Below are positions 43,348-55,532 of a stretch of 64,000 nucleotides of DNA, in pieces. Each line of letters starts with the position of its first letter. Within the stretch, counting starts at the first letter, position 1. The notes under the pieces were generated by a model. The model searched no databases and was not told where the DNA came from. It was given only the letters and a program-made list of their open reading frames with translations. Position numbers and translations under genes: made by a program. Source of the DNA: Microstegium vimineum (taxonomy: Eukaryota; Streptophyta; Magnoliopsida; Poales; Poaceae); contig CM039140.1 in assembly GCA_022036555.1 (NCBI GenBank), positions 26,741,843 to 26,805,842 of the forward strand. Reading direction: 5' to 3'.

Positions 43348-44915
43348 CTAATAACCGCCCTGAGTAAGTTGTAGGCTATAAACCTCTGTTAGCGCTTCGT
43401 ACTCTGGCTTGGCTAATTCACTATCATAATCATCATATTTCCCTACAATTGAGATGACATGTTTGATGAGGAAAATGCACACGTCCTCAACTATGTTGTA
43501 CAATGTCTTTTCGTTGATGGTCTTCGCCTTGGCTTTCATGGAAGGTTTCTTCATTTTTCCTATGTCTCCTCCTCTCATGTGCTCGCACTCGTAGTATCCA
43601 TAGAGGACAGATCATGTTGGTTGCTTATGGCACTATAAAACACAAAAGTGGTTATTTATAGATGCTCGCACACATAGTATATCTACAGAGTACATGTATG
43701 ATCTGTATTCATAAGAGTAAGTTTTCATACTTACCGGCCAATCATATATAACTTTCAATAGCTGCCCTTTTGTCTTGGGATTGCGCTTTCCACCGTTAAT
43801 TATATAAAACCTATATGCCCTATGGACTCAAATACAATCACCATGTTATTCTCATAATCTCATAATGCAAAAGTATGCGTGCATATCTTGACTTACATCT
43901 CTAGCAGCTCAATGAAATATGCATAGCTTGATGTCGGGTAATTTGCGGAGTGTAGTACCACCACCCTCCTTGTCTAGGATAAATGAGGACGCATATAAAG
44001 TGGTCCCTGCATGAATCAAATTCATGATACATTTGTGCATTGAACTTATGTAGTTTGATCACCCAAAGTTATATGGTGCCACTACCCAACTCATATACTT
44101 ACCCAAAGTTGTACGGTGCCACTATCAATTTCCTATCTTGATACTTCTTCATACACTTTGAAATATAGAAGGCGTACTTGGCTTCAAATTGAAACTTCAA
44201 TTGTTTGTTTTTCTCGGCCCGTGCTTCACCTTCTAATCCCAATAAATCATCGTTGTTTTCCTCAATTCTGAAGGTGTGCCTACCTCCTCAATTCAGATAG
44301 GCAATCCTTTGCTCGGCACAATAATTGATATCCTGACCGTAAGTCTGCGCATGCTCATCAAAGAGCATTCTACAAGGCACATGCATGTTAGATATTGAAC
44401 ATTTGCAACTACAACGCATGTCAGATATTGAACATTGATGCAACTACAATGCATGTGTAACTATGTAACACTTACAATGCAAACGTCGTTATGATCTGTA
44501 TGCCTAGTCTCTCGAGGTTCATCATCAACCAAATGTATTCAAAGCTAATCATGCATAGATTATGCTCACTTTGAAATGTCTTATGCGGTATAGACACGTT
44601 AATGGTGTGAATGTCAGCAGAAGAGGCTCTGATGTACCAGTCATGTAGCTTTTTTACATTGTTTGGGACCTTTTGGAGTTTCTCCCAGCTCAGTAGAGGC
44701 TTTCCCACCACATAGTTCTTAGGCACAGACTTGTAGTCTTCCCAAGTTGGCACCTTGAATTTGCAGGGAATTACCTTAGGCACCGGTTGCACTGACTTCT
44801 TGAGCTCAGACAACTCGAGGACTTCACTAGTGCGTTTTGTCCCAAGTCCTTTCAAAAATCGGGTCATGCCATTTGTTTTCTTCTTTGGCTCGAAGGGGGA
44901 AATCAACTTAGGCAC
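43348..44915 (-). pseudogene. CACTA-1 second gene, 3' part with Ulp1-like protease remains
   Basis: Minus strand. The frame 44915-44472 (VPTWEDYKSVPKNYVVGKPLL, then LHDWYIRASSADIHTI) is the region before the protease in CACTA second genes. Further exon pieces follow: IYPRQGGWWYYTP near 43990, FYIINGGKRNPKTKGQLLKVI near 43780, and GYYECEHMRGG (about 43600-43565), which matches the catalytic-Cys block of Ulp1/C48 SUMO proteases. It ends at 43348. Several stops and missing parts (the catalytic His/Asp region is poor) mean no active enzyme. Ulp1-like domains are known in CACTA and MULE transposons. Confidence 0.7.
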
Positions 44916-45300
44916 CGCAAACTTCTTCTTTGGCGGCGCTGGTGAATCTGGTGTTTGTTTAGGATCTTTGGGTTGTGGGGAAGGTGTGGATTTTTGTGGT
45001 GGAGGTGGCGGAGGTGATGTTTGTGGTGCAGATGATGGTGCTAACTGTGGTGGAGGTGATGACTGTGGCGGAGGTGATGACTGTGGCGGAGGTGACGGAG
45101 GTGGTGGAGGTGATGACTATGGCGGAGGTGACAGAGGTGGCGGAGGTGACGGAGGTGGAGGAGGTGATGATTGTGGCAGAGGTGATAGAGGTGGGATCGA
45201 AACAGAATGGATTGGTGATGGCGGTAGGTTTGGAAGAGGATCAGTAGGTCCTGATGACTCCTCAACTGCTACCTCTTACGAGGACGGTGGTGGCTCCCTC
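44916..45300 (-). pseudogene. Proline-rich linker of the CACTA-1 second gene (18-bp minisatellite)
   Basis: Continuous in frame with 44915 on the minus strand. Encodes PPP/SSPPPQ repeats from a GGTGATGACTGTGGCGGA unit repeated about a dozen times with variation. It links the Transposase_24 part to the protease part. Confidence 0.75.
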
Positions 45301-45659
45301 AGTTGGACGTCTCGCCGAGGCCAAAGAATGAAATTGTTTATAGCATGTCCGAGTTTCTCAATGTCCTCAGGAATGGGGATGTCTAAAATCTCGTCCTTAT
45401 ATCCCTAGACCACGGTCAATACTTCTACTCTGTAGTAGTCTTTAGGAATGTTAGCACCGTGGTACTTGCATCCTGGGATCGCTTTGCCTGTGGATACTTC
45501 CCTTGTATGATGATTGATAATGCCATATCATATGACTAGGGAGCAAGCCACGGGAGTAATAATGTGATCAACCGGATATTGAACCTTATTCCCTGTAGAC
45601 GTGACACTGCTTGGTACCTCAGCAACAGTCTGTTGGGACATCATTGGGACTAGCTACAT

Positions 45660-47059
45660 CTAGGGTACCTGAGTGCTGATTTGTTGATTTGACACCACAC
45701 TCGTCAGTTTTTGCATCAACTCAGCAGGAGGATCTTGTAGTAATTTCTGCATAAACTCCGTGAACTCTTTCTTAGCCTCCTCCATTAAATAGCTAGCCAT
45801 TTCTTCCTTGTATTGATCACATATCCTATACTCACCTCCCCCTGAGAGCCGAATACATCCTTCCATCCTTCTTTGGATGAGACGCCTCGAACACAGCCAG
45901 GAAGCTCAGCGTTACCCAGGCCCTCACTAAGGATGTCCCTCTCTCTTCGTGGCTTGAATTTATCTTCTTGCTGCTTGGCTGCCACCGCAAAGATGTTTTT
46001 GCTACTTCTTCAATCTGAGGGTCATCAAAGGACAAAACGATGTCGGTTTCCTTTGGTTTTCGAGCCCTAATCCAATTCACGGACCTTTCACCAACTTGTT
46101 CGGACAGCGTTGGCAACCCTTTCACCTTCTGCGCAGCCTCTTCTTGTTGCCATTTGGGAGCTTGACGCTGATAACCACCTCTGCCTAGATGGAGGTGGTA
46201 CTTATTTTTCTTAGCGAGAGCGGAGTTGGCTTCGCTCGGAGATACGAAATATGCCTCTTTCCTATGCTCTAGAAAGACCGCCCACTACCCTTTATAAATC
46301 TTGTACTTTGTTGTAGGGTCCAATTCCTTCTTGGCAAACTTGGTATTCAACTCGGACCTCCAGTTTCGTAAACTGATCGCACCCTGCTTCAATGTATAGT
46401 CCTTTATCAGTTCCTATGGTATGGCTCGAGGAAACTAGAACCTCGCCTTCATTTTATCCAAAATTCTTGTCTTGTCATCCTCCAACATAGTGGACCAGTG
46501 CTTGTTAGTGACATCAAGAATGTCTCTAACACAAAAGCCAATTGCGTTCCGGTACTTGGATAGGGCCTCCAAAGGAGTTGTGGGCTGTTTGGTCGGGCTG
46601 ACTTTTAAGATGGCATATACGTCATATGGAAACTTGTTCAATCCTCTCTCGCCTCATTTGGCACCGCTCTGCTTCCTTTTCCTTGATCTCTCAGTGCTCG
46701 TTTTCGCGGTCAGTTCAGGTGCGTCTTTGACACGTTCTGCATCATGTTGCGATATTAGCTCTTCCATCTGAATCAATGCCCTCTGAATATAGACATTGTG
46801 AGTTTAATGGTGATGGTTTATATATAGACATGTAATTAAATAGAAACAAGAAATCATATAATAATAGGCATGAAATAATTACATCCTCGGCTTCTGGATC
46901 ATAATCAGGGTTATGGCGTAATTCACGTTCCAATTGTTCTCGAGTCTTCCTCACTTCGGGACGCTCGAAGTCGTCGCTAGGGCTCCAATTGTTTCCGGAG
47001 TTGATTGGTTCCCTTCTTCCTCCATGGGGTTGGACGACCCTGGGCTTGACCCGTTTCAT
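45660..47059 (-). pseudogene. CACTA-1 second gene, Transposase_24 (Ptta/En/Spm) part
   Basis: Minus strand. The exon ending REQLERELRHNPDYDPEAED (donor near 46885) is followed by exon pieces from about 46785. The PF03004-type signature is spread over 46640-45660: MLEDDKTRILDKMKARF, LRNWRSELNTKFAKKELD, WAVFLEHRKEAYFVSPSEANSA, KYHLHLGRGGYQ, SLVRAWVTLSFLAVF. In-frame stops lie near 46654, 46435 and 46287, with frame changes near 45840. In En/Spm this TNPA-like protein binds subterminal repeats. Confidence 0.8.
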
Positions 47060-47290
47060 GGGTATCTTGTACTTGCTCCGTGGGGTTGGACGACCCTAGG
47101 CTTGGTCTGTTTCGTGGGTATCTTGTACTTTCTCTGTGGGGTTAGACCCTGGGGCTTCTTCCGTGTGAACAGACCCTTATTCTTGGTCCTTGCTTAGAGT
47201 TGTCATCGTGGGAATCTATTAAAGGATAGGCACAAATTAATAGCAAGTTATCCAATGAAATTTATAGTGAATATATATTATCCAATGAAA
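47060..47290 (-). other. 5' side of the Transposase_24 exon
   Basis: A 52-bp direct repeat (CTTGTACTTKCTCYGTGGGGTTGGACGACCC type) occurs at 47025-47085 and 47100-47150. Likely coding or intron remains; not resolved. Confidence 0.4.
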
Positions 47291-47790
47291 TTTCTAGTGA
47301 TTATATATGAGGTATTTTTCTCGGGGAGTCATTTTTCTATTCCAAATACATACAAGAGGTCTTTTTCTCGCGGAGTGAGAAACACAGTTAGATACATACA
47401 AGAAGCATTTACATATATTTACATATAAGCATTTAAATAAGCATTTAAATATATAAGTATAAATATATAAGCATTTACTTATAAGCATATAAATATATAA
47501 GCATTTACAAGTATTTGTATAAAAACTTAAATTTACTTATAAATGTATAAAGAAAATAAAAAACAAAAAAAACAATCCAAGCATTTCTATAGGTATTTAT
47601 ATATATAAGTATAAATATATAAGTATAAATATATAAGAATTTAAATATATAAGCATTTCTATAAGTATTTATATATATAAGTATAAATATATAAGCATTT
47701 ACTTATAAGCATATAAATATATAAGAATTTACTTATATAAGTATAAATATATAAGCATAAATATATAAGAATATATATATAAGTATTGGA
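47290..47790. repeat. AT-rich degenerate tandem array
   Basis: Irregular repeats of AAATATATAAGCATTTA and TATAAGTATAAATATATAAG over 500 bp. Probably intron of the CACTA-1 second gene. Confidence 0.75.
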
Positions 47791-48300
47791 AAAGAAAATT
47801 CCATCTCTTTCTCTCCTTTTCCCGTAGGCCCACGGCCTTTTCCTCTCCTCTCTCTCGGCCACCGGCACAGGAGACCCAGCAGCACCACCTCTCTCTCTTT
47901 CTCTCTCTGCCACCCTGGACCCACCAGTCAGTTCCATCTTCCCCATCACACACTCCACCGCCACCGCCCCTACTCCACTGCTCAACCGCTCGCCGCTGCT
48001 CCACCACCGCAACCACTCCCCCACTGCGCCACTGCGCTCCACTGCCCAGCACCACCGGTCCACTGACCACCGCCACCGCTCCACCACTGCCACCAGCCGC
48101 ACCCCCGCCCGCCCCCGGCGCCGCCACGCGCACCTCCTCCGACCCATGCACGCGCGGGAGCGCCACCGCCTACGCGTGCGAGGGAGCGCCACCGCGCTGC
48201 CGCGCTCGCTTGCGCCATGCAACTGTCGCCGCCGCCATGCCGCCATAGAGACGAAGAAGAGAAGAGGGAACGACCGAGCACTTACCCTGGCTCGCACGAA
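47791..48300 (-). other. GC-rich block, possible 5' exon of the CACTA-1 second gene
   Basis: Sharp shift to GC-rich sequence with CT-rich and CACCGC-rich runs. Long open frames on minus (48297-47659, Arg/Gly-rich) show no family signature and are likely compositional. Position suggests promoter/5' exon. Confidence 0.4.
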
Positions 48301-48454
48301 GAAGTGCGACGGAGATGGCCGGTGATGAGCGGTGGGAAGGGCGGCGGCGGCTCGTGGAGAATTTCGGCAGCCTGGCGGTGTTGTTTCAAATGAACTGGCG
48401 CCTTCAGACTTAGAAATATTCCGAGCTCGAGCGCGACCTTATCAAGGGTGGGCA

Positions 48455-48890
48455 TTTCTACAGGCGGTTGGCATTGACCACCGCTTTCTACAGGCGGTGT
48501 CGGTGTTCAACACAAACCGCCGGTAGAAACAATTTTACAAAAATAATTCAATAAAATTTCAAAAAATCATATCTTGAGAAATATTGTTCCAAAAATGGTG
48601 AATTAAATTTTGTGGTGTTTGTCTTGACAAGATATACATGTTAACAAAATTAAATGACATGTTTGATATACTTTTATATGTAGCTATATTTATATGTCTA
48701 ATATCTCGATTAATACATAAGCTTCAAAAAATCATATCTTGAGAAATATTGTTCCAAAAATCGTGAATTAAATTTTGTGGTGTTTGTCTTGACAAGATAA
48801 ACATGTTAAAATATGAAATTACATGTTTGAGCTAGAAATAGATTATATAAATAGATTGCATTTATGTGAAATAACCATAGGGTCTCACAA
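48455..48890. repeat. Internal subterminal-like units and a 165-bp tandem duplication
   Basis: TTTCTACAGGCGGTTGG, TTTCTACAGGCGGTGTC and AACCGCCGGTAGAAAC at 48457-48530 resemble the CACTA-1 subterminal repeats. Next are two copies of an AT-rich unit (TTCAAAAAATCATATCTTGA) at 48557 and 48722, about 165 bp apart. No TTTTGTACTAGTG terminus is present. Confidence 0.75.
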
Positions 48891-48969
48891 ATAGAAACAT
48901 AAATGGATAACATGGCAAATAACAAAAATAATCTAGGAAGCTATAGAGTTCTTCCTTGTCCATCATTGT

Positions 48970-50729
48970 GCACCCAAGGTAGAGATTTCTATGGGATGTT
49001 TTGCTCAACACTCCTTATTTTTACTGGATGGTCGTCTACAAAGAGAGACATGTCACTGAACTCATTAAATTCATCTAGGTCAGATACACCATCAACCCTT
49101 ATAGCTTGTTGCTTTCCAAAAAAAACTACATGCTTCAGCTTGTCGGTACTTTTCTTCTCATTCGGAGAAAGGATCTATTCAGCATAAAAGACATGTGCAA
49201 CATGATTAGCCATTATCCACGGATCATCTTTGTAGCCTACCTTACTTAGATCAAGAACTCTGACCCCATAGTTGTCCATTGTGACATGTTTGTCTTCAAC
49301 CCATTGGCATCGAAACACGGGGTCCTGAAATGTACCATAGTCTAGTTCCCATATGTCCTCAATGAAGCCAAAGTATATAGTTTCCTCACCAGTTTTAGAG
49401 TCTAAGGCATCGCATCGAACTCCACTATTTTGTGTCATGCTCTTTTTGTCCTTGGACTTGGTACAGAATGTGAAGCCACTAATGTCATAGCTTTGCCATG
49501 TTGTGACTTGACGTGATGGTCCAGAAGCCAACACCTTGATGGTGCATTCCTCAATTGTTTCCCCCTCTATAATGTCATGCTCCCTTAGCCATGAGGTGAA
49601 CTGATTCTTATGCGCCTTCATTAACCACTCATATGTGTGCCCATGATTATGTTCGGGAAGCTCATAAATATGTTGCTCGATGAAAGGCTCCATTATCGAG
49701 AGTTGATGTTTTAGGACGTTGTTGCAGAATGGACCACCAGACTCAATTGCCTCTTTGGTTAAGTACTCCTCTATCATGGACGTCTCTGGACGAGCACGAG
49801 TTGATACGTAGCCATTAAGTGTTGACATGAAACGCTCATATGTCCACATCTCATGCAAATACATGGGACCTAGTGCCTCTATTTGTGGAACCAAGTGCAC
49901 CACTAGGTGTACCATAATATCGAAGAATGCTAGAGGAAAACACATCTCGAACTGTGACACTGTCTCCGCTACAAATTCCTTAAGAGATATCAACTCATCA
50001 CGGTCAATCACCTTCTGTGAGATCCTGTTGAAGAAGTAGCACAACCGTGTGACTGCAACCTCTATCCACACTGGATTTATAGCCCTGATGGCAATAGGGA
50101 GGAAAGTAGTCAGCATGACATGACAATCATGTGAGTTGTAGTTGGTGAGTGTAAGGTCTTTCATTGACACAATACTTAGCATGCTAGAGCAGAATCCAGA
50201 TGGGACTTTCAAATTCTTCAACCACACACACATCGAATGTTTCTCATCCATGTTGAGGTTGTAGCTTACTACCGGGAGATGGTACTTCCCATTTTCTTGA
50301 AAAACAGGTTGAAGTTCTTTTTTATGTCTAACTGTACCAAGTCTAGGCGTGATTTAATCCTTCCTTTGTCTTGACTTTTATGTCTAGCAAGCTTCCAATT
50401 AGGCTTTCAAACACGTTCTTCTGAACGTGCATACCATCGATCGCATGGCGGACGTCTCACTCAGGCCAGTATGACAAATACTCAAAGAAAATAGACTTCT
50501 TCTTGAATGTAGCCCCTAGAGTTGGTTTGACATTCTTTCTTGGTTTTTGATCTATGTCTTCTTCCTGAAAACAAATTTAAGGTTGCTGACTATGTTGAAA
50601 ACTCTTTTGCCTTTACTGTTACCTGATGGGGCAGTAGACTGGAGTTCAACGTTATTATCGAAGTATTTATCCATCTTTTTGTGGCGGTGCCTATGTCCTT
50701 TCGATAAGAAGCGTCTATGCCTCATGTAC
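48970..50729 (-). pseudogene. CACTA-1 TNP2 transposase, C-terminal part
   Basis: Minus strand. Begins VYMRHRRFLSKGHRHRHKK next to LTR E. Then AIDGMHVQKNVFESLIGSLLDI with a TGA just before it, several frame changes, and the long frame 50251-49175: MDEKHSMCVWLKNLKVPSGF, SHDCHVMLTTFLPIAIR, FFDIMVHLVVHLVPQIEALGPMY, MWTYERFMSTLNGYVSTRARPE. A TAG ends it at 49175, but homology (KLKHVVFFGKQQAIRVDGV) continues to about 48970 with a frameshift. TNP2 carries out cut-and-paste transposition at the CACTA ends. Confidence 0.9.
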
Positions 50730-50734
50730 ACTAT
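50730..50734. repeat. Target-site duplication of LTR E, left copy (ACTAT)
   Basis: ACTAT before TGTAACACCCC; repeated at 55528-55532. Taking one copy rejoins the TNP2 coding sequence between KKIV and VYM. Confidence 0.92.
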
Positions 50735-53700
50735 TGTAACACCCCAGGTGTTATCTTAAGATAAACAATGGTTAAAGCTCAAATGAACTAAGTCAAGTGT
50801 TGATCAAAGGCTTTTAATTAAAAACTTTCTAGAAAAGGGATGATGAAGGTGCTTTTTCAAGATTCTTTACATCCTTCTATGTCTATCTTGGTCACCACAG
50901 AAGTTTCGTGAAGTTTGAGATTTAAAGGTTACAGGGAACAAGAAGTTTCATTTTTTATATAATTGTTTTAATCAATGGATGGATACATATGGGTTCAACC
51001 AAACCCTACGACGATGCTCAAACAACCCTATTTCATTCGAAAACAAAAGTCAGGAAAGATTCATGTTGATCCAAGGTCAAGAAAATACTTCAGTCGGATC
51101 AAAATTCTATTTAAGACATTCTCGGTGGATTTCTCTAATCATATTAAAAATTCAATTTCTGAACAAGATATGAGATTGATCCTTTTAGCAAAGTTGAAGA
51201 TCATAATATTTGGAGGAAACTTTATGTTTCGACCAAGCCCTGATTCAATCTCTAAGGGTCTCAAAAAGTTACATCAAATTCAATGTTGAATTAGATTTTC
51301 AGATTTAAATACCAATCTTTGGGAGTTAATAGTTCTCAATCCATTGGGAGTTTGACAGAAGTGGCTAAATGAAGGTTGTTCTTTTCAAATTGCTCTACAA
51401 CATGATGCAACCGGTTGATCAAATTGATTTACGGTTTAAGATTTGGAAGTGTTTAAAGAGATTGGAAAATCTGTAAATTCTATCAAATTCGCGGGCATGC
51501 TTCTTGGGCTAGGCTGGATCGGCCAGCACACGCCGGTGCGTGGCGATCTCTTGTCGCCCGTAGCCGCTCGGTCCGACACCTTCCCTCTGTCGTGTCCTCG
51601 CCAGGGGAAAAATGGGAGGCCGGTCTCCTGCCTCTCTCTTGATCTCTCATTCCTCTTCTGCCCTCTTTCTCTCGGTCCCTCTCTGTCTCCCTCCCTCTGC
51701 TGAGCTCTCTCCCTCTCGCCCTTCCTGCTGAGATCGGCAAAGGCCGACGTCGGCCCTCTGCTGCTTGCCCCTTCCTCCATCGCCCTCCCCCTTCTCTGTT
51801 GCCACTGCTTGCTGCTGCAGGGCCGGCAATCCTCCTCCCCCTTCCTCCCTGCTCATTAGTGTTAATCCCTCCCTCCCTTTGGTTGTCTCCATTAAATCGA
51901 TCATAAGTACATGCTCTAATCATTCATTCCCACGAAGAATCTCCGGTAAAAGGTTGAGAAAGGGTATGGGTTGGTAAGGGAAGATTTTTATAGATTTTTA
52001 TGCTATTTTTTCATGACTCATGAATTTACATATAGGGGCTTTGTTAATTTCTTGTTAATATAGGATTCCTGATGCAAAGAAAAATCCCATAATTAGTTTT
52101 CTTTAATTTTGCTGATCTTGGGAAATTCATGTAAAATCATAGAAAAATCGTATAAATGTGATTTTGGACTTTTTGGAATCCTCATGAAGTTTTCTATACA
52201 GTAGATCCATAGTATGTGCTGGTTCAGTTCAATAATTATGCTGTAAAAATCATTTTGTGCAAGTAGGTTAAATATGTTAGGTTTATTTGTCTTTTTCATA
52301 GAAATTGTTGGGTTGCTCAAATAATTCTGAAATTTTTATGTGATGTTTAAAAGATCATGATTGATGTCTCATATTAATTTCATTATTTTAGGATTGATGG
52401 TTGTAGAGTTATAAAAATGAAAAAGTGACTATATCACTAATTGAGAGTGCTGCTGTGATGTTTCTTAAGCAATTTATTTTGTGGTCAAGATGATGTTTTC
52501 TGTGGCTCAGTTGAATACCAAAGTGATAGATAATTTTATGATATATCTTGTGTTAACATTTCATGATTTTATATCTTATAGTTTAGGCGTTATCAATTTT
52601 ACAAGCTGAGCACCGTTGTTGTTTGCTTTCTGGACAGAGCTGATAAGAATGATTTGTTTGAGCAAGTTACATTTAGATTCATGCTTTGTCCCTATTGGAA
52701 TAATTGAAGTATATTTTATAAGCTTTCCAAAAAGTTTAAGTTCATATTTTTGGGTGTTCTAAATCTTAGGTTGTAGCTGTTTAAAGTTGAGTGCAGAATC
52801 TTGCTTGTTGTTTAAGTTGATTGCAATAGAGCTTTTATCTTTTTCATAGAGGTTTATATACTTTCTTAAATGGCATGAAATTTGTATTTTTACACCTAGT
52901 TATCTAAATAAATTAAGAAAATATATTAAAAGAATTTATTTAGTAATGGACGCTATGTTTTCTGGTGTTCTTTAGTCATATGTGACATGTTGGTAAAGTT
53001 GGTCTTGTCCAATTATATGTTTACAACATAAGTTAATATTTATTTATTGCAATTGCTAGTTTGTGGACAGTTCTATGGGAAATACAAATTACCACATGTT
53101 AATGATGTTTTCTGAGAATCTTGGTTATACCAAAGTTGTAGATAACTCATGTAGCTAGTTGCTGCTAAAATTTGGTGGCATTTGGCCAATTAGATTATGA
53201 TTTATGCATGTTGCAAGTTGGTGATCAGAAATGGATGCTCTATGTTTTTCAGAAATAGATTCTAGAACTTTGTGATTTCGACTTATTTAACTTGAGAATC
53301 ATGATGTGATAGTATTAGCTGAAATGTATATAATTTCATAAGCTTTTCAGAATGTCTTCTTGCAAGTCATTTAGTTTTGTAAAACTCTAGATACGCTTAA
53401 AATGGTGACTGTTGTCTTGTTGTCCAAAACTACATGCATAGGTGAGTTGGTTAACTTTATCTTGGTTGTTTAAATATAATGTTTACCTCTTGGTTAATGA
53501 ATACTTGGCAAGTATTAACCTAAGTTCAATTGTGTGTCATACTTGAGGTTCTTATTTTTATCCAAATATCATGCTTGGTAAGGTTAAGTTAATCAACTAT
53601 AGATGTCTATGCATTGTATAGTCTTGTGATGCCTTGGGTGCTTTAATTTGTCTTTGCTTGACTAAACTTTTTAGGTAGTCTTGATTGCTCTATACTTGAC

Positions 53701-55527
53701 ATAGTTTGAATCAAGTCTTCTGAGGTGTCATATTTGAAGTACTTAGCAAGTCCAATCTTGATGCTTAAATGATTTTGCTTAATTAACTAGAAGTGCCTAT
53801 ATCTTGTATGATCTCTTGTTCACTTGAATGTTTGTTGTGATGCATCTTTATGTTACCTTTTTCCTTGCATTTATACATTTGTATCTTTGCATCTCATTAA
53901 GGTACGATAGATTCATGTGTGATGGTTAGTATCGAACCAGAAGACGGTGATTGGTGGATCTAATCGAAGATGTATTGATGAATAAATCTAGAAGATGATA
54001 ATCTCGGAATTCTTATGTCAATCTATGATACTTGCCAAGCGAGTATCATCTAACAAACATTGATTAGTGTTCTTATCCAGGCAAGCCACGGTGCATTTAA
54101 ACCCTACCTTGTATTTAAAAGTTTTTCTTTAAATACACTTATGGTTAATTATTGCATGGTTACTATTCAAATAAATTACTACCTGATGCATTGCCTTAAC
54201 TTGGATTATTTATTCATGTACCTTGATACCGTTTTTAAAATACGAATGATACTTTATGCTGCTTAGCAATGCTTAGACCGATAGAGCCAGATGATTTCCT
54301 ATCATCTGCGAGAATAAGTGATACATGATTGCTTCGGCAATGCTTATATTTTTTAGAAGAATAGCGGATTGATGTGACAAATGGCTATGTCTTAAAAAGG
54401 AAATGATGGATGATGGAAGTAATAATCGGGACCGGGCGGACACAGTATTTGGGAGCCACCAGATGTGGATATCTGGTGAGCGGGTTCTCTCCACTTGTCA
54501 TTAGGGACCGTCCATTGTAAAAAGTAGAAGGGCTGTGATTTTGGAGTACTGGTCACATACTTTTCGAAGTTGGACTCTGGCTATTCCAGTTTGAAGAACG
54601 GTTAATCCGCACTGGGAGTGGAGAGATGGCAAGAGTAGTGTGTACCCTCCTGACTCGTGGAGTCGGATGGAGGTGTACTGTGCTCTCGGGTGGCGGAACC
54701 CCGGTTTTGGCTGGAGGATCCAGTTAAAGGTAGTCATATGCGTGCTTGAGTGTTGTATATGTCGTGTGATTGGGAAGCCCCAGCTGGGTTTAACCAGTTC
54801 GAATCGTCATGTTCCTCGGATATGGAAACATAACCCTACCTTTTACATCGTAGTTAATGAAAGTCAAACTGGATACTTGATGATTCCTTTCATGGATGGT
54901 TTGTTACCTCGTTATTGATCATAAATTTAGATTGGTACTTGAGTAACTTTTATGAGAATTAAATAGGTTGCAATTGTTTTACAAAATGCTCATTTATGCA
55001 AAATTCTTGATTCTTATAGAACCCCACCTTGAATCCTATGACTTGCATATCTTTTATCCACCAAATACTTTTTTTGTCGGATAAGTATTGTTGAGTACTC
55101 CCGTACTCAGGGTTTGTTAACCCTTGTTGCAGATGAAGCTTCAATTGCGGTGTGTACAGCTTCGTGTTGTATGATCATAGTTATGTTGAAGATCAGTCCT
55201 GGTATAACTCTTAGGCAGAGTACCTAGTTTGATTGTCTTATAATCTTTACCGCCAGCTTGATGTATTAATGACACATATGTTATATTTCTAAACTAATGG
55301 TTTGTAATATGACTATGTATGACTTCAGCTACTTTGATGTAAATTAAATTATTGTATTACTTCTGCAATGATTATAATGAGGATCCTGCTCGGAAAGGGG
55401 TGGATGACTCGGTTGAACCCGATGACACCCGACGAATCTTTTAAGACTTGGATCATTTGTATTGGATTAAAGTTGGACGGACGATAATCCTTACAAGTGG
55501 GCCATGTTCTGAGGAGGTTCTGTCACA
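50735..55527 (+). mobile_element. Element E: solo long gypsy-type LTR (4,793 bp)
   Basis: Starts TGTAACACCCCAGG and ends GGTTCTGTCACA, flanked by ACTAT. I see no internal direct copy of its ends, no PBS or PPT and no coding domain, so it is a solo LTR rather than a full element. It has a GC-rich island at 51480-51900. The motif GAGTACTCCCGTACTCAGGG + CCTTGTTGCAGATGAAG (55094-55138) is also seen in B. Style fits Tekay/Del-like gypsy LTRs; lineage not proven. Confidence 0.85.
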
Positions 55528-55532
55528 ACTAT
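55528..55532. repeat. Target-site duplication of LTR E, right copy (ACTAT)
   Basis: Identical to 50730-50734, directly after TCTGTCACA. Confidence 0.92.

Noticed and set aside
44980..45265. Regular 18-bp repeats as a CRISPR-like array
   Set aside because: No unique spacers; units are contiguous and in frame with the Pro-rich linker of a CACTA gene.
47659..48297. A 212-codon Arg/Gly-rich minus-strand gene
   Set aside because: Sits in a CACCGC/CT-rich compositional island, open in three phases, no domain; kept only as a possible 5' exon region.
50735..55495. LTR E ending at CCTTACA (55495)
   Set aside because: That end gives no target duplication, whereas ending at 55527 gives a perfect ACTAT pair and restores TNP2.
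50735..55527. A complete element with two LTRs inside E
   Set aside because: I looked for a second copy of TGTAACACCCCAGG or of the terminal GGTTCTGTCACA and saw none; no PBS, PPT or pol motif.
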